A program made the position numbers and the translations under genes. Below the pieces are notes generated by a model, which was given only the letters and a program-made list of their open reading frames with translations, searched no databases and was not told the DNA's origin. 64,000 nucleotides of DNA from Brachypodium distachyon (taxonomy: Eukaryota > Streptophyta > Magnoliopsida > Poales > Poaceae): the NCBI RefSeq assembly GCF_000005505.3, contig NC_016134.3:11948624-12012623 (forward strand), read 5' to 3'. Within the stretch, counting starts at the first letter, position 1; each line of letters begins with the position of its first letter. Shown here piece by piece: positions 23,314 through 35,157 of the stretch.

Positions 23314-24101
23314 CCCGCTTCGGGGCGTCGTTGGGGGAATGCTAGATTTGCGAGTGAAGGGTGGCAGTCGCTGCTGGGCACGTGTTCTTCGGGGGCTTTG
23401 GTTTGCAACGTCGTTGACAAGGCTGGCATTTCAATGCTTCGTTTTTTCGTCTTGAAGATGGGTTGCTGGATGATGGTGGTGGCTGATTCTGGAGCGTGCA
23501 CAGTCGGCACACGTTGAGAATTCGCTAGCCCGGTTGTGCTCTTCGTGTGGCCTTCGGATTTAGGTGTTGGGTGTTGGTGCGGTCAAGGCACTCGGCTCCG
23601 ATAATGGCCACACCCTCATTAGTCTTGTAGGAATAGCTTGGTGGCTTTGGGTCAATTGATCGTTGTATTCGTCTCGCCAGACTTGTAAATAATTGATTAA
23701 ATTTGGTTGTGTGCATCAATTTGATGCAGAGGCTGGGGGTCTCAACCTCCTTTTCGGAAAAAAAAAATCAAAATTGTCCTCGTGCCCAAGTGTTTACCCA
23801 CATTATGGCCAAAGATCATCATTATGGACATCCACGAAAATATCCGAATTGTTGTCATAGTACCTAGCCAGGTAAGTCTTGTTTTTTGTGTGTGTGGTAG
23901 GTAAGTCTTGGTTTGACTACAGAGGTAATTCGATCAAAATCCTTCGGTAAGTCCTTGTGTTAGTCAATCGATAGCCAATGCTGTCGCTTACTCTGGTTTT
24001 ACCATCGTACAGGGATTCCGTGCAACATCTATGGCAAATCTTCTGAAGAAATCCAGAGGCAGCAGACCCCTACGTTTATTATCAGAAATCCCAAATTACT
24101 G

Positions 24102-24508
24102 CAGGGCTTTGGGAGGGCCTCCTGTTCGGCCTAGGGCTGGGACACCGGCCCTCCTATTCTCACGCCGGCGGCGGACTCGGTCAATGAGCTTTGGGAGGGC
24201 CTCCTGATCGGCCTCCTGAAGAAGGCCAAGAAAGCGCTCAGTGGCAGGTTGATCTACACTTGGTGGGTATTTGGAAGGAGCGAAACAGGCAGATTTTTCA
24301 CGGTTCTGCCATGCCTGCTCTCCTGGTGGCCTACTCGGTGTGGGATGACTTAAGGGGCAGGGTGCACGCCTGTTCCGCCAACCCGGGATTTTTTTTTCTT
24401 TTTCATTCTTTTCCTTTTTCCCAGGGAAAATTTGTTAATTGTTTCTCTTTGCACAGTGATTCTCTTCTAATCGAATGACGGAATCGACCGTCTTTGCCTA
24501 AAAAAAAA
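24102..24508 (+). mobile_element. 5'-truncated LINE tail (unit B)
   Basis: Duplicate of 9901-10307, with the same imperfect target duplication. Confidence 0.85.
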
Positions 24509-25069
24509 GAAATACCAAATTACTGTGCCATTTCACATTGGATCAATATCGCAAACAGATCAAACGGTGCATTCATTGGGTTCCAGCCTGGACCGCTTGC
24601 CCATCGTCGTCCACTGGTGCGGCCTGGGGTTAGGGTTTAGGGTTATTTTTGATTGATCACCGTCAGCTATTTTCAATCACCTCCATGCCCTCCGCTCATG
24701 TTCTTCCCCCTCCAAAAAAGAGGTGACGCAGCAGAACACGAGCGGAGGGCCCGGAGGTGCAAGCTGCAATGACTGGACGTTGGAGAGGATGGGGGTGGTG
24801 GCGTGGTGGCTGGAAGTTTTTACTCCGGCTGCGCCAAAATTATGTGGGTTCGACCATGGTAAGAATGGGGGCCACAACTATTTACTCGATCACATCATCA
24901 CCATGGCAACAATGACATAGCACTTAGGTGGGTCCCACGAGGGCAGTAGCGAGTCAAATGACATGGCGCTTTATTGGGTCACATGGCGGAAGAGGGGAGT
25001 GAAAGGACATGGCAGAGAGTGCAGAGACCTAACGGCAAACGGCTGCAACATCCCCAAGTAGCTTAGAGG

Positions 25070-26776
25070 CACTACCGCAGAAAACCCCTCTAGTGGCGGT
25101 CGAAAAACAGGGTTAGTGGCGGTGGCTAGGCCCGCCACCAACTCTGCACCGCTGGTGGTCATGGATCACCACTGGCGGTTCAAATCCCCGCTACTGGTGA
25201 TGCCTTCTTCGGCACCTTCTGAAAGGTGCGTAGAGGACACCAATTGCGGGCTGCAGACCCGCCACTCGTGATTTCCAGTGGCGATGATCACTGGCTTCAT
25301 GTTCCGTACCAGTGGCAGTGACTGATAACCCCCCGGTACGTTTTTCAAGTGAAAAATATAATAATTAATTAATTATCTAGTATTTCTGTAGCAGCAGTAT
25401 ATATACATAGTATATATCAGCAAAGAAACAGTGTAGGAACGACAGTATAGCAGCAATACATTACAAAGTTCCTCGCGAATTTACATTCACATGCACACAA
25501 AGTGTTTCAAAATGAGATTAAAATCTTTTGGCGACAACCCCGCCGTCGTAGAAATCTCCGGTCTCCTTGAGGACCTCCCTGTTGAAGAATTCGCCGATGT
25601 CCTTCTGGATCTCGTACACGAGAATTTCTAAGTTGTGTCCTACTTCGGCCGCCGTCGACAGGACGAAGACAACCCCGGCTCCTTATCGCTGGTCTGGTAC
25701 TCTCTCGCCCTTCCTCTTCACTCTGTTTCCCTCACCCGTGCCTTGCTGAAGCAGTCCTTCTCCGTACGTATTGTAGATGCCGTTCTTCTCCGTGCTGCAC
25801 CTCAAGATCATGGGCGCGGAGAACACCTTCGGGATGTGTTGATTTATTGCCGATTATTTTGCTTAGAATCGTTGATTGTATCCAGACAGATTTTTTTGTG
25901 CTTGTAAATCCGATTTGGTTATGTTCGTTTTGCTCTATGCAGTGCCGGCCATGGCCTTCCTTTTTTGTTATCGCCAGATTAATTGTTTATGAGTGGCCGT
26001 CTCTCCTCTCTCTCTCTCTCTCTGGTTCTCTCTCTGGCTGCAGATCGTCGCCGGCGCCATGGAGATGCGTGGAACGGACCTGCACTATGCCAGAACGGAG
26101 CTCTGGTGGACGACCTCCGGTGGTCGTTCGAGCGGGGCAAACAAATCCCACCGAACACCAGTGGCCGTGTATCGCCACGGCCACTGGTGGCGGTGGCCGT
26201 GGAGATGATGACAGGAGAACCACCGCCACTGGTGCTCCACTAGCAGTGGCTGTGCCCGTCCACGGTCACTGGTGTTTGGTAGGGATTTCCCTAGTGGTTA
26301 CTAGTGGCTTTTCTAAACTCAAACCTGCCACTGGTGACCCCCCACCTCCAGTGGTCAGGAGACCCTTGAAAATTGTAAAATCCATATCTGATTCATAAAA
26401 AATCATAAAAATTAATTATTTTGCTGAAGTTTTAGTTTTAATTATTAACATTGTGAAATAATAATATCAGTATTTTGAGTGGAAAAAGTAATTATTTATA
26501 TCATATATGATGATTATCTTGGTTCTAAATCATTTTTTAGGAAAACACCATGTGATATTACTGTGCCGACATGTTAACAAATAAAAATGGAGACTTCAGC
26601 AAAAATAATCACATTTCTTTGTGTTTTTTGAACTAGTTATGAATTTTCGAGTTTCAAGGGTCTCCGGGGGTTCATCTGTGGGTGTCCGTAGGCCCGCCAC
26701 TGGTGAACTACCATTGGCTGGTTTCCCACTGAGGCCCGCCAGTGCCGACACTGGTGCTGGTACCAGAGGGGTTTAC
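25070..26776. mobile_element. non-autonomous CACTA-like element (unit B)
   Basis: Duplicate of 10869-12575. The right end is equally degenerate. Confidence 0.6.
25518..25682 (-). pseudogene. captured terminal exon fragment (unit B)
   Basis: Duplicate of 11317-11481. Confidence 0.45.
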
Positions 26777-27680
26777 AAAATTTTGAACCCTGGTACCACC
26801 AATTGCGGGTTGACAAATTCTGAAGGAAGTTTTAAATTCATATTATATTCTTTGTGTTCCAAAAAATTTAACCACCCATCCTTTTGGGTGTACAATAATA
26901 ATTTCTTTTCCTATTCCACGTTTGAAACCTAAATACAAAAGTATCATCAACAATTTATATGATTATGTTGTTCATATTCAAGTTATTAATTGTTATAAAT
27001 TGAATTTTGCTCAAAATGATCTGAAATTTTGCATAGAAACTTATTAAACAACAAGAGGCTTAAATATAATTTTTTGTGACAAAATTCCAAGGGAAGCACT
27101 TTAGTTCTTCATTTTGGGACCATCCAAGTAGATATCTTTGAAACCATCTAACCCAATCAACCGAATATGGCTTGAAATTATATATGAACTTGAATTCGCG
27201 GGCGCCTCGGATTCGCGGGTTCTTAGAACCCTGAAAATCAAGTTGCTGGGGAACTTCACAAGTCCAGTCATGTGATCTCAGATCCAAATCATCATGTCAC
27301 CGATGCAATCTCAACTCTCAGACCAGCCATCAAATTTGTTACTATTCATAAGTCAGGTTTGTCCCGGCGATATAAAAGTCGGATACACACTCCGCGAAAA
27401 AGAAAGACTGACACGATACTTTTTATTCATCAATATATAGCTTGCAACGCATGGGTACATTATTAATAGTAGTAGTAAAACATTACATGATCGCGGGTGC
27501 ACCACAAATTGTGAAATAGGAAACATTGAATATAGATAAATAAAAGGGAAAACGAGAGGTGAGCATATGCGAATGTTTCACCAATCTAGTGTTACAGAAT
27601 GATGGTATAAATGGTAAATAAACTCGGATTAATGGCCGGCATACCCACGCTGCAGGCGGTGATGAGGGGCCCGTTGGAAG
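26777..27680. other. AT-rich non-coding stretch (unit B)
   Basis: Duplicate of 12576-13479, with no gene. Its right part is the likely 3' untranslated region of the unit B peptide gene. Confidence 0.5.
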
Positions 27681-27992
27681 CTAGGTGGGTATGGCCAGGC
27701 ACAGCTGCACGCAGGATTTCTCACATCCAGGGGTGAATACATCAACACAGGTCTTGCCCAGCACTTGCAGCGCCGTCCCTTGCACGCCGCAAATGAGTTT
27801 CTCGCACAATACCTTCTCTGCAAAGTCCTTGCAGACATCTCTGCAGTTTTGTTCGCAAACATACCTGCTAGTACTGCAAGTTGGCACAACTAACCCGAGG
27901 AAGTCAGCGGCCATCGCCGGCTGCCCCGCGGTGGACAGAACGATGACCAGCACGGCACACGCGGCCGCCATCTTAAGCTTGGAGGCAGCCAT
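27681..27992 (-). CDS. secreted ten-cysteine peptide (unit B copy)
   Basis: The predicted 103-residue protein is identical to the one at 13480-13791, with the same start choice, signal peptide and ten-cysteine framework. The promoter region (TATA at 28095-28102) and 3' flank are also the same as far as I compared. Both copies should therefore be expressed alike, so the duplication doubles gene dosage rather than adding a new product. The two loci cannot be told apart by transcripts, because I found no difference in the coding or proximal flanks. Confidence 0.85.
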   Translation of the reverse strand: MAASKLKMAAACAVLVIVLSTAGQPAMAADFLGLVVPTCSTSRYVCEQNCRDVCKDFAEKVLCEKLICGVQGTALQVLGKTCVDVFTPGCEKSCVQLCLAIPT

Positions 27993-28094
27993 TGATTGAT
28001 ATCCGTACCAAGGAATTAAAGATATGGCCAAGAGAAGATGGCAACTACTGAGAGTGTGTAGTACTGGTGCTCTTACGAGTGCAGGGCGATGCTG

Positions 28095-28102
28095 TTTTTA
28101 TA
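28095..28102 (-). promoter_or_regulatory. TATA box of the peptide gene (unit B)
   Basis: Minus-strand TATAAAAA, the duplicate of 13894-13901. Confidence 0.75.
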
Positions 28103-29320
28103 GGCAACGACGTGCTAGCAAGCTAGCTGTCACTCTGAGGAGCTAGCGCCTCTTGGTTGGTTTCGGCGGTGGAGCTATATGGAATTAATTAAAGGACGAC
28201 TTCACATATCGGTATTTAGATTTTTTGTTGTTTATATTTTTTTAAGCACAATTATGTATATATGTAGTAGCTGTACGTGGAGGGACAACTTCGATCTGAT
28301 GGTCGATGCTGCTCGTATTTTGACACATATTAATTAATTTTAACTACTAGCTACTGCACGCATAATCTAGCATAAATTTTAGTCCAAGATAAATGACTGT
28401 CATATGGCTCAATTAATTTCCAATTTTAATCCCCTAGAACTAGCAGTCTTCCTCGAACTGTAAAACCGTTCTGCAATATCTAATCCTTCATGTGATCGCA
28501 TCCCACACAATCTGGATGCATGAAACATCGCCCAAAAACTATGGCAACGTCTCTGCATGAATGATCCGTGCATGTGCTTTCTTAGTTACTTGTGATTTCC
28601 TACGTATGCAGTATCATGCACCAGTTGACCTCACTGCATTTATAGAATTTACTCGAGATCCACACATGCGGAGTATGTATTAACCTATCCTAGAATATTT
28701 TTCTTTTTTCCGGTTAACCAATGCTAGAATCGATCTTACCGTATATGGACGTCATCATATCTCTCTTCACTCATAATGGAAAATATGCATTAAACTGCAG
28801 CATCGTATCATGAAAACTTCACATCTTCATGCAGCGCAACTTAATTTGTTTGGTAATTTCCAATTGAGGGAATCGCATTGGAGGCCCATGAATTTGGCAC
28901 CCGGGCTTAATTAGTTTAGTCCAACACTTGAAAATCTATCATAGGTACCCCTAAACTTGGTTTGCGGGCACACATTAGGTCCAAATGACAATTCTGACCG
29001 TAATCCTGATGATATGGCGTTCATTATTTGTAGCACCTTCTCAAGTCTCTTTTTTTTGGAAAACCCATTCCCATGTTGCTCCCTTCAATTTAGTTCTACC
29101 GGAGAACCTAGCTTTTCCGAAGACTTTTTGTCAGGACCTTCAGCAAAGAGATTCCACGCGAGCTACTTTCGGCAAAGGGGTTTTTGCCGGAGGCCTTTTT
29201 TCGTGCCTACTGCAAAGAAAGGCCTCTTTGCTGAGAGCAACCTACAGCAAAGATGATGAGTTTTTAAAAAAAAAAAATCTTCCCGGCTGAAACCGGAGCA
29301 CACCGCGGCAGCCCACATAG
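28103..29320. other. upstream flank of the unit B peptide gene
   Basis: Duplicate of 13902-15119, with no gene. Confidence 0.5.
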
Positions 29321-29585
29321 ATCCACAGTGTAGCAATAATCCACCATCTCGACATGTTGGCTGCTGCACTCGCGTTAGCTAGTCCTCTCCTGAAAGAGGG
29401 CGCTCTCAGCCCACTAGCTTGTAATTGCCAAATGCTAGTTATCACTAAGTCGATCCATTAGTCACGGAATACGCGCGCATGCAGTATCATGCACGTTAAT
29501 GTGCATGTTCCTTCCAGGTGGATTAATTACAGAATTAACTTGTGATCTGCTAGTGCAGGAGTTATGCTAATACAGCACTACCTTC

Positions 29586-29758
29586 GGCCCCAACGCATCC
29601 CTAGGTTGAAGATTTAACTAATGTAACATGTGATTCTTATATCTCAAAAATTATATCATTAGAAAATATAATATCTAAAGTTTCTAATCGTATAGTTTTT
29701 GTGTTATAAAACTCATGTTACATTAATTATATCTTCAACCTAGGGATGCGTGGGGGCC
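29586..29758. mobile_element. MITE with long inverted termini (copy in X3)
   Basis: Same element as 1163-1335. Confidence 0.7.
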
Positions 29759-30364
29759 CCATATATCGGAACGGAGGTAGTATAGAGATGTCAGCTCGAA
29801 TCTAACCGTTAACACGATCGCATCCCACTAACTCGTACACATGACATACAGGAGTAGATCATTGCAGCATCATGTCGATTAAATTGCACGTTTTCATTCC
29901 TCAATTATGTTCGGTACTTGCAATTTTTGGTGAGCAAGATGTACCAAAACTATTCCGGTAATTTCGAATTAGCATAATCTAGTATAGAATAACACTAGTA
30001 CTCCCGCCTTCGATCCGGGAATTGGAGGCTAAATTTGGACGATTGGAGAGAACCATAGAGAAATGCTAATTAACTTGTGATCCACTAATGTAGGAGTTAT
30101 GCTAGTTACCACTAATGTAGGAGTTATGCTAGTATATGATTTTTGGGCTTTTTTTGTTTAGCCAGTTGAAACAGGCGGATTTCTTTTCTCATGATAAGTA
30201 ATTGAATTGTGGATATACTCAATAAAAAATTAAATACAAAGTAATGAGAATTTTTTTACAATAAGTATCTGAAGGCATAGGTAATAAATTAACTCAAAGA
30301 AACAAAGTACTGTATTTGGGGAAATTCGCAAAAGAAATAAAGTGTTGTATTTATGAAAATTATA

Positions 30365-30426
30365 CTCCCTCCGTCCCAAAATAAGTGACATGAAAATGTA
30401 CGTCACTTATTTTGGGACGGAGGGAG
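30365..30426. mobile_element. Stowaway-like MITE, 62-bp perfect hairpin (copy in X3)
   Basis: Identical to 16164-16225. Confidence 0.88.
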
Positions 30427-31399
30427 TGAGATTTGGCATTGTATTTATGGAAGAAGAGAGTACTACTATCTTATGAAAAATTAATGGTCAGTTGATATTA
30501 ATGTATGGCATGGGGATCCTGATATCACCTTGATTCAGGTACCGTGGACTCTTATATCGATCTTTTTGTGCTAACCATGCACCATGCTGTTGTTCTAAAG
30601 TCAAATTAACTCGTGATTGACTCATATATTAAGTTATGTTAATATAGTATAGGTTTGTCAGTACAAATCTAGTCATTCACGTGATCACATCCCACTCAAT
30701 CTGAATGAAACATATAGAACGTAACTATAACAACGTATCAGCCGTATGAATCCGCCTGGATGCATGATGCATGCGGGGATACGCCGTATCTGTCTTGTAA
30801 TTGCAAATGGCCAGCTGTCATCATGTTACGTCATCAGGGTGTATGTACGCAGTATCATGCACCTTTGCGTGTTGACTTGAATGGATTATAGAATTTACTC
30901 GTGTTCCACCCATCTATTAAAGCTATGCTAGAATCTGACCATTCACGTGATCATATCTCAGTAGAGCGCGCACGCCAGTATCATGCACCTTTGCATGTTC
31001 CCTTCAAGTGGATTACCCAATTTACTCGTGATCAACTGATGTAGGTTGTCAGCCGGAATTTAATTTTGACCACGTCGGTCTAAAGGCCCAGGCCCAAAAT
31101 CTCTCAAACCTAACACGCTCGAACAGGAGCACGATCCCTAACCGGCTCCATCCCAAGGGCGGCCCATTTTTCATCTAGTTTGGAATGAGTACTTTAATTA
31201 TACTATGTTGTTTTCCCATGGGCCGTGGATGTTATGCATTTTATTTCTTTAAAACTATTTAGTCCTTTAATTATGGCTAATATCTATGTTTATGCCATTG
31301 ATTTAGGCTTGCAAATGATTGGAGAACGTTTTAGTACGATGTTATGCCTAAATCTCTAATTTTGACCTATATTTGATATATTTATTTTGCAAAACGCTA

Positions 31400-31453
31400 C
31401 TCCCTCCGATTCATAAAAAATGTCGAGCGACACTTTTTATGAATCTGAGGGAG
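31400..31453. mobile_element. Stowaway-like MITE, 54 bp
   Basis: CTCCCTCCGATTCATAAAAA and its near-complement at the right, GAATCTGAGGGAG, form a short hairpin. It is flanked by TA on both sides, the standard Stowaway target duplication. The surrounding 31064-31830 holds no gene. Confidence 0.85.
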
Positions 31454-31830
31454 TATTTGAAAGAGCGCATGCTATAGCATACTATAACGTCTATATCATA
31501 CCGATGAGGCTGCCGCTAAATGTAATAACACACTGTTTAAAACCATGGTTTTGACACGCAGTTCCTTTTCGCAAACAAAAAAAAACTGCACGGCCCGCGT
31601 GTTTCGGCCCATTGGCTGTTTCCGCAAGCAACCGCGTCTGGCCTGATATGCTGCTTTCAGCCCGTGGGCTGTTTCCGACTGCTTCCACGTTCCTGATGCT
31701 GCTTTCGGCCCTGCTGCTAACTCTCAACACTTGCCTTGGATGCATATACAGGACCGTGATGATTGCTTGTTTGAAGAATTGGTTTTTACTTGAAGGTTTA
31801 ATCCGACAAAATGAACTTTTATTTGAAAGC

Positions 31831-32610
31831 TTTTTTTTTCCAACAACACATCCTCTATTTGTTCCAAAAGGCAGTGCCTATTCATTGATTAAGAATTTGA
31901 ATGTACAAGGGAGAATGAAACAGGGAAACCTCAAGAAAAGAGAAGAGGAGGAAGGTAATTACAAAGCGCTCGGGAACTGCTAGAGCTAAACTCCAGAGGC
32001 CGGACCGAGTGGTACCAGACGATTTGATCCATTAAAGATTGGTCACACCACGGAATCCGGCAAGCCGCCAAGGAGGATCTCCTCCGAAATTTCATCAGCA
32101 ACTTGCGACGGCAGACTAGCGATATTCTTGAAGGTGCGCTGGTTGCGCTCAAGCCAAATGAACCACCAAACAGCCATGATCGATGATAGCTGAGATCGCT
32201 TCTCTATCGTTCCTGTCATCGAAAGCAGCCACCATGGTGAGCCACCAATCAATTAGAGAAAGACCGGCAGGCAGTGGGTTAGGCAGCGTCAAATTAAGGC
32301 GCGAAGGAGCATTCAGAGAACAGATGCTTCGCAGTTTCCGGATGGCAAAAGCAAAGATGGCAGTTTGGGTTGTGAGGAATGTTCTGGATAGCAAGCCGAT
32401 CCGCCATCAGACATCTGTTATTGCGGGCAAGCCATGAAGCGAACTTGATCTTTGGAGGAATGCTGGTCTTCCAGATAACATGATAATCAGGCGCCAGAGT
32501 TCTTCCAAGGAATTGCACAATAGGCTTCAATTTTTCCCATGACACAAAAGAGAGTTGTTCAACTAGAAATTTGTGTTTGTACCAAATTGGTTTTATTTCT
32601 TGTTCCATGG
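31831..32610 (-). mobile_element. LINE 3' end fragment, minus strand
   Basis: A T run at 31831-31839 is the poly-A tail of a minus-strand LINE. Two frames on the minus strand encode a zf-RVT-type end of a LINE ORF2. 32608-32294 includes WKTSIPPKIKFASWLARNN and a CHLCFCHPETAKHLFSEC zinc motif, and 32252-32043 includes AVWWFIWLERNQRTFKN. The frames are not joined, so the copy is broken, and the reverse transcriptase core is absent. I could not identify a clear target duplication. Confidence 0.75.
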
Positions 32611-33418
32611 AACAGAAAAACTTGTATTAGCAATTTGCTCCAAACCTGTTTTATTTTAGTTGTGCGAGACACAAAATGTTCTTCCACCGCGGGCACTAAA
32701 ATTTTCTCTCACGCAGTCCAAATTTGGGAGATGGATCCCCTGACGTAACTTCACTGATAGGTGGACACATCAGAGGATCCCGTTCCCTAAATTTGTGTTA
32801 CACCAGTAGTCTAATTTTTTTTCTGGGGCACAAAATTTAAAGATGTTCCACTTAATGCGAATTTTTCGTTCCATTACTCCATTAGTTGCCATTAGGAATT
32901 TTTGTTTCATCATTAGCCATCATTCATCCATTCACCTTAAGCTTAAACTAAATAAAGGACCTTTTTTTATCTCATGTTTCTAGTGCAATGACAACTCATC
33001 GACAAAAAGACACTCATATTTGATCACACCTTTGATAAATTAACTAAATTGCAGTATTATATTTATATTGTAATACAACTATTCCCAGAAATGTAATGAT
33101 GCTAATTTTATGAATTAATTATGTTTAAGGGACAACACAGTACTGGAAAAGTTTACACATGAATTAGTTCCAAACCAATATAAAAAAAAACAATGTTCTT
33201 CTTTTCGTCGAGAGAGAGAGAGAGGAACAATGTTCCTAATAGTTCCCAAAGAAATACAAGCATGAAAAGTAAAAGTTCAGATTAGAGTTTTACATATTGG
33301 AGCAGGAAACACTCAAACACACACCACCACACGCACATTACTTTCGAAAATGGAACGGTAGGAAGCAAATTAAAATTTTATTGGGAACAGGTAGCAGCCA
33401 TGATCGATGATATATCGA
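32611..33418. other. AT-rich intergenic stretch
   Basis: No gene seen. A short GA run lies near 33211-33222. Confidence 0.4.
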
Positions 33419-33679
33419 TCAGGAGCCCGTAAGGGTTTGGCAGGCGGTTTTGCAGCCGGTGGTGCAGGCAATGAGGAAGTTGTTGACGCAGGCGCCGCTG
33501 ACTGTCGGTGATGGGGAGAGGATGCATACGATCTGGCACATGGCACGCGAGAGCTCGTCGCACCCGATTCGGCATCTTGCACGGCAGGGCGTCTCGGCAC
33601 TAGGGCAGGCCAGCCCTCCATTGGCGCTTGTCAATCCCGGCTCGTACACGGCGGCCACGGAGGACTGGACCAGCAGCAA
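33419..33679 (-). pseudogene. ten-cysteine peptide gene lacking a valid start (paralogue C)
   Basis: The mature region is intact. It has ten cysteines spaced 6-3-3-7-3-11-7-3-3, the same as the gene at 36551, with shared segments such as MCQIVC and ACVNN. The stop is at 33419. The hydrophobic end of a signal peptide (LLLVQSSVAAV) is present, but reading upstream hits a TAA at 33689-33691 and there is no ATG in frame. An ATG at about 33697 is in a different frame, out of register by one base. The promoter remnant lies 350 bp further away (34027-34110) with its TATA lost. The gene is probably dead, though an undetected 5' exon could rescue it. Confidence 0.6.
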
Positions 33680-34026
33680 AACAAAAACTTACGCATGGAA
33701 TGACGACAGCATAGGAATTAGTTAGTACTACTGGCTGTCACTTCACGAATACTACCTTAATTCTTCTGTCAAAAAAATACTCTGTCTTAATTCTTATGGA
33801 GATATATAGAGCGTATGTATACAAGTGTAAGTGGTAACCATGCATGCTACGTGTTGACTTTCAAGGAGATCTCCTATCCAGCCGTTTGAAAGGCAAAAAT
33901 CAGAAGCCCGCCTGCTCCAGATATGTTTTATTATTTCCAAAAGGAGAAAGGACGCAGCCCGTGCTGCCGCTGTGTGCCCATCTCTCACCAGTCACCATGT
34001 TATGTGTTCGGTGTTGACTAATATTT

Positions 34027-34110
34027 CTGCAAATAGGCAGCAAAACCGAAGGAATAATTCTCAAATATGGCATCGGAGTCTCTAGCTTGGCTAGCCACAA
34101 GCAAAATCTG
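34027..34110 (-). promoter_or_regulatory. displaced promoter remnant of paralogue C
   Basis: The sequence aggcagcaaaacc ... ctagcttggctag..caagc matches the upstream region of the intact paralogue (36991-37046). The TATA position reads caaatagg instead of TATAAAA or TACAAAA. Extra DNA (33700-34026) separates it from the coding part. A motif around tgttgactaatatt occurs on both sides, at about 34012 and 34129. Confidence 0.45.
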
Positions 34111-34344
34111 GCACCTTGTTATGTGTTGAGTGTTGACTAATATTAATTCGAGGAGATCTTGCAGCCAGCTTGTGAATATATTACTAGCTATTTGATATAT
34201 TGGAGACAGACTGCACATAGTAGTAAACACGCTCGTACTTCTAATGAAAAAGCTAGGAACGGATCCATCATAAGTTCATAACACGTACTATTTTAAAAGG
34301 AGAACACCGTGAGTTTAACCCTCTTTTTTAGCATCACTCGTAAC

Positions 34345-35152
34345 TGTCGTGGTGGTGTCACGACAGATGCCACATGATGGCTTATGTTGGAGCCGATGGA
34401 CGAAGGAGGATCGGGAGGAGAGAGGACGTGATGAGAACCACGCACGAACACAAGAACACAGACACGATTTACCCAGGTTTGGAGCCCTCTTGTTGAGGTA
34501 AAACACCTACTCCTGCTTGATTGTATTTGCCGAGATACCAAAATCTACAATGGTGCTGCTTGAGCAGTTTTCTTGAGGAAGAAGAAAAAAAAGGGAAAAC
34601 CCTAGATGACTAAGTGAAGCCCCTCTCCTGGGAGGGGTAGTGCTCCTATTTATGGACCGCCCATGTCACACTGACATGTGGACCAAAGGTTAACGTTATC
34701 TTCTACGGGCCCCGCCGGACACGTCCTTCGGTTCCCTCTGTAGCGCACGGCAGGGGACAAAGCAGTTTTACTTTTCCTAGCGCCCGACAACACGTACAGA
34801 GACGACGCGCCGGCTTCCGTCACCGATTCTCTTTCGGTGCTTCTTTGCGCAGTCGCCTGACACCGGGACGTAAGCAACGACTGCTTTCCTGTGATAAAAA
34901 GGACGCCGCTTTACCTTGCGCTATGTGATAAGGATAAGACCGTTGGCACATCTCGGCGCCGGCCGAGATCGGAGTGCTTGTGCTTATCCTGCAATCACAT
35001 AAGACAAGATAGAGGTGCCGGCATATACGCGGTATGCCGGCCTGGTATTGGTTTGCCTTAAGGATGCCGGCGCACGTGCTTGTGCCGGTTTTGCCTTCGT
35101 CATCTCGGCTAATGTATGTCGTCTTGACCCTATCTGGGGTCATCCCCCGACA
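34345..35152. mobile_element. solo LTR, Gypsy-type, 808 bp
   Basis: It begins TGTCGTGGTGGTGTC and ends CATCCCCCGACA, so it has TG...CA termini. It is flanked by a perfect 5-bp target duplication, GTAAC (34340-34344 and 35153-35157). No internal domain or second LTR is present, so it is what remains after intra-element recombination. Assignment to Gypsy is by length and general look only. It carries short open frames on both strands that are not genes. Confidence 0.88.
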
Positions 35153-35157
35153 GTAAC

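Larger units (their letters stand above)
17481..23766 (+). mobile_element. LINE-like retroposon split by a Copia insertion (unit B)
   Basis: Duplicate of 3279-9564, with the 18-bp target duplication at 17463-17480 and 23767-23784. It was copied by the tandem duplication and was not inserted independently. Confidence 0.8.
16582..30782. repeat. tandem duplication unit B (14.2 kb)
   Basis: Head-to-tail second copy of 2380-16581. It has the same nested elements and the same peptide gene. The single-C state at about 23786 (cgtgcccaag) matches the older relative at 37767, so unit A gained the extra C. Confidence 0.93.
29321..31063. repeat. X3, third copy of the 1.75-kb direct repeat
   Basis: It matches X2 up to about 30782. 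After that it carries its own variants (acgtcatc at 30830, tagag near 30962, GCGCGC, caagtgg). Homology stops abruptly at gccggaatttaa, after which the sequence is unrelated to the start of Y. This marks the right end of the tandem array. Confidence 0.93.
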
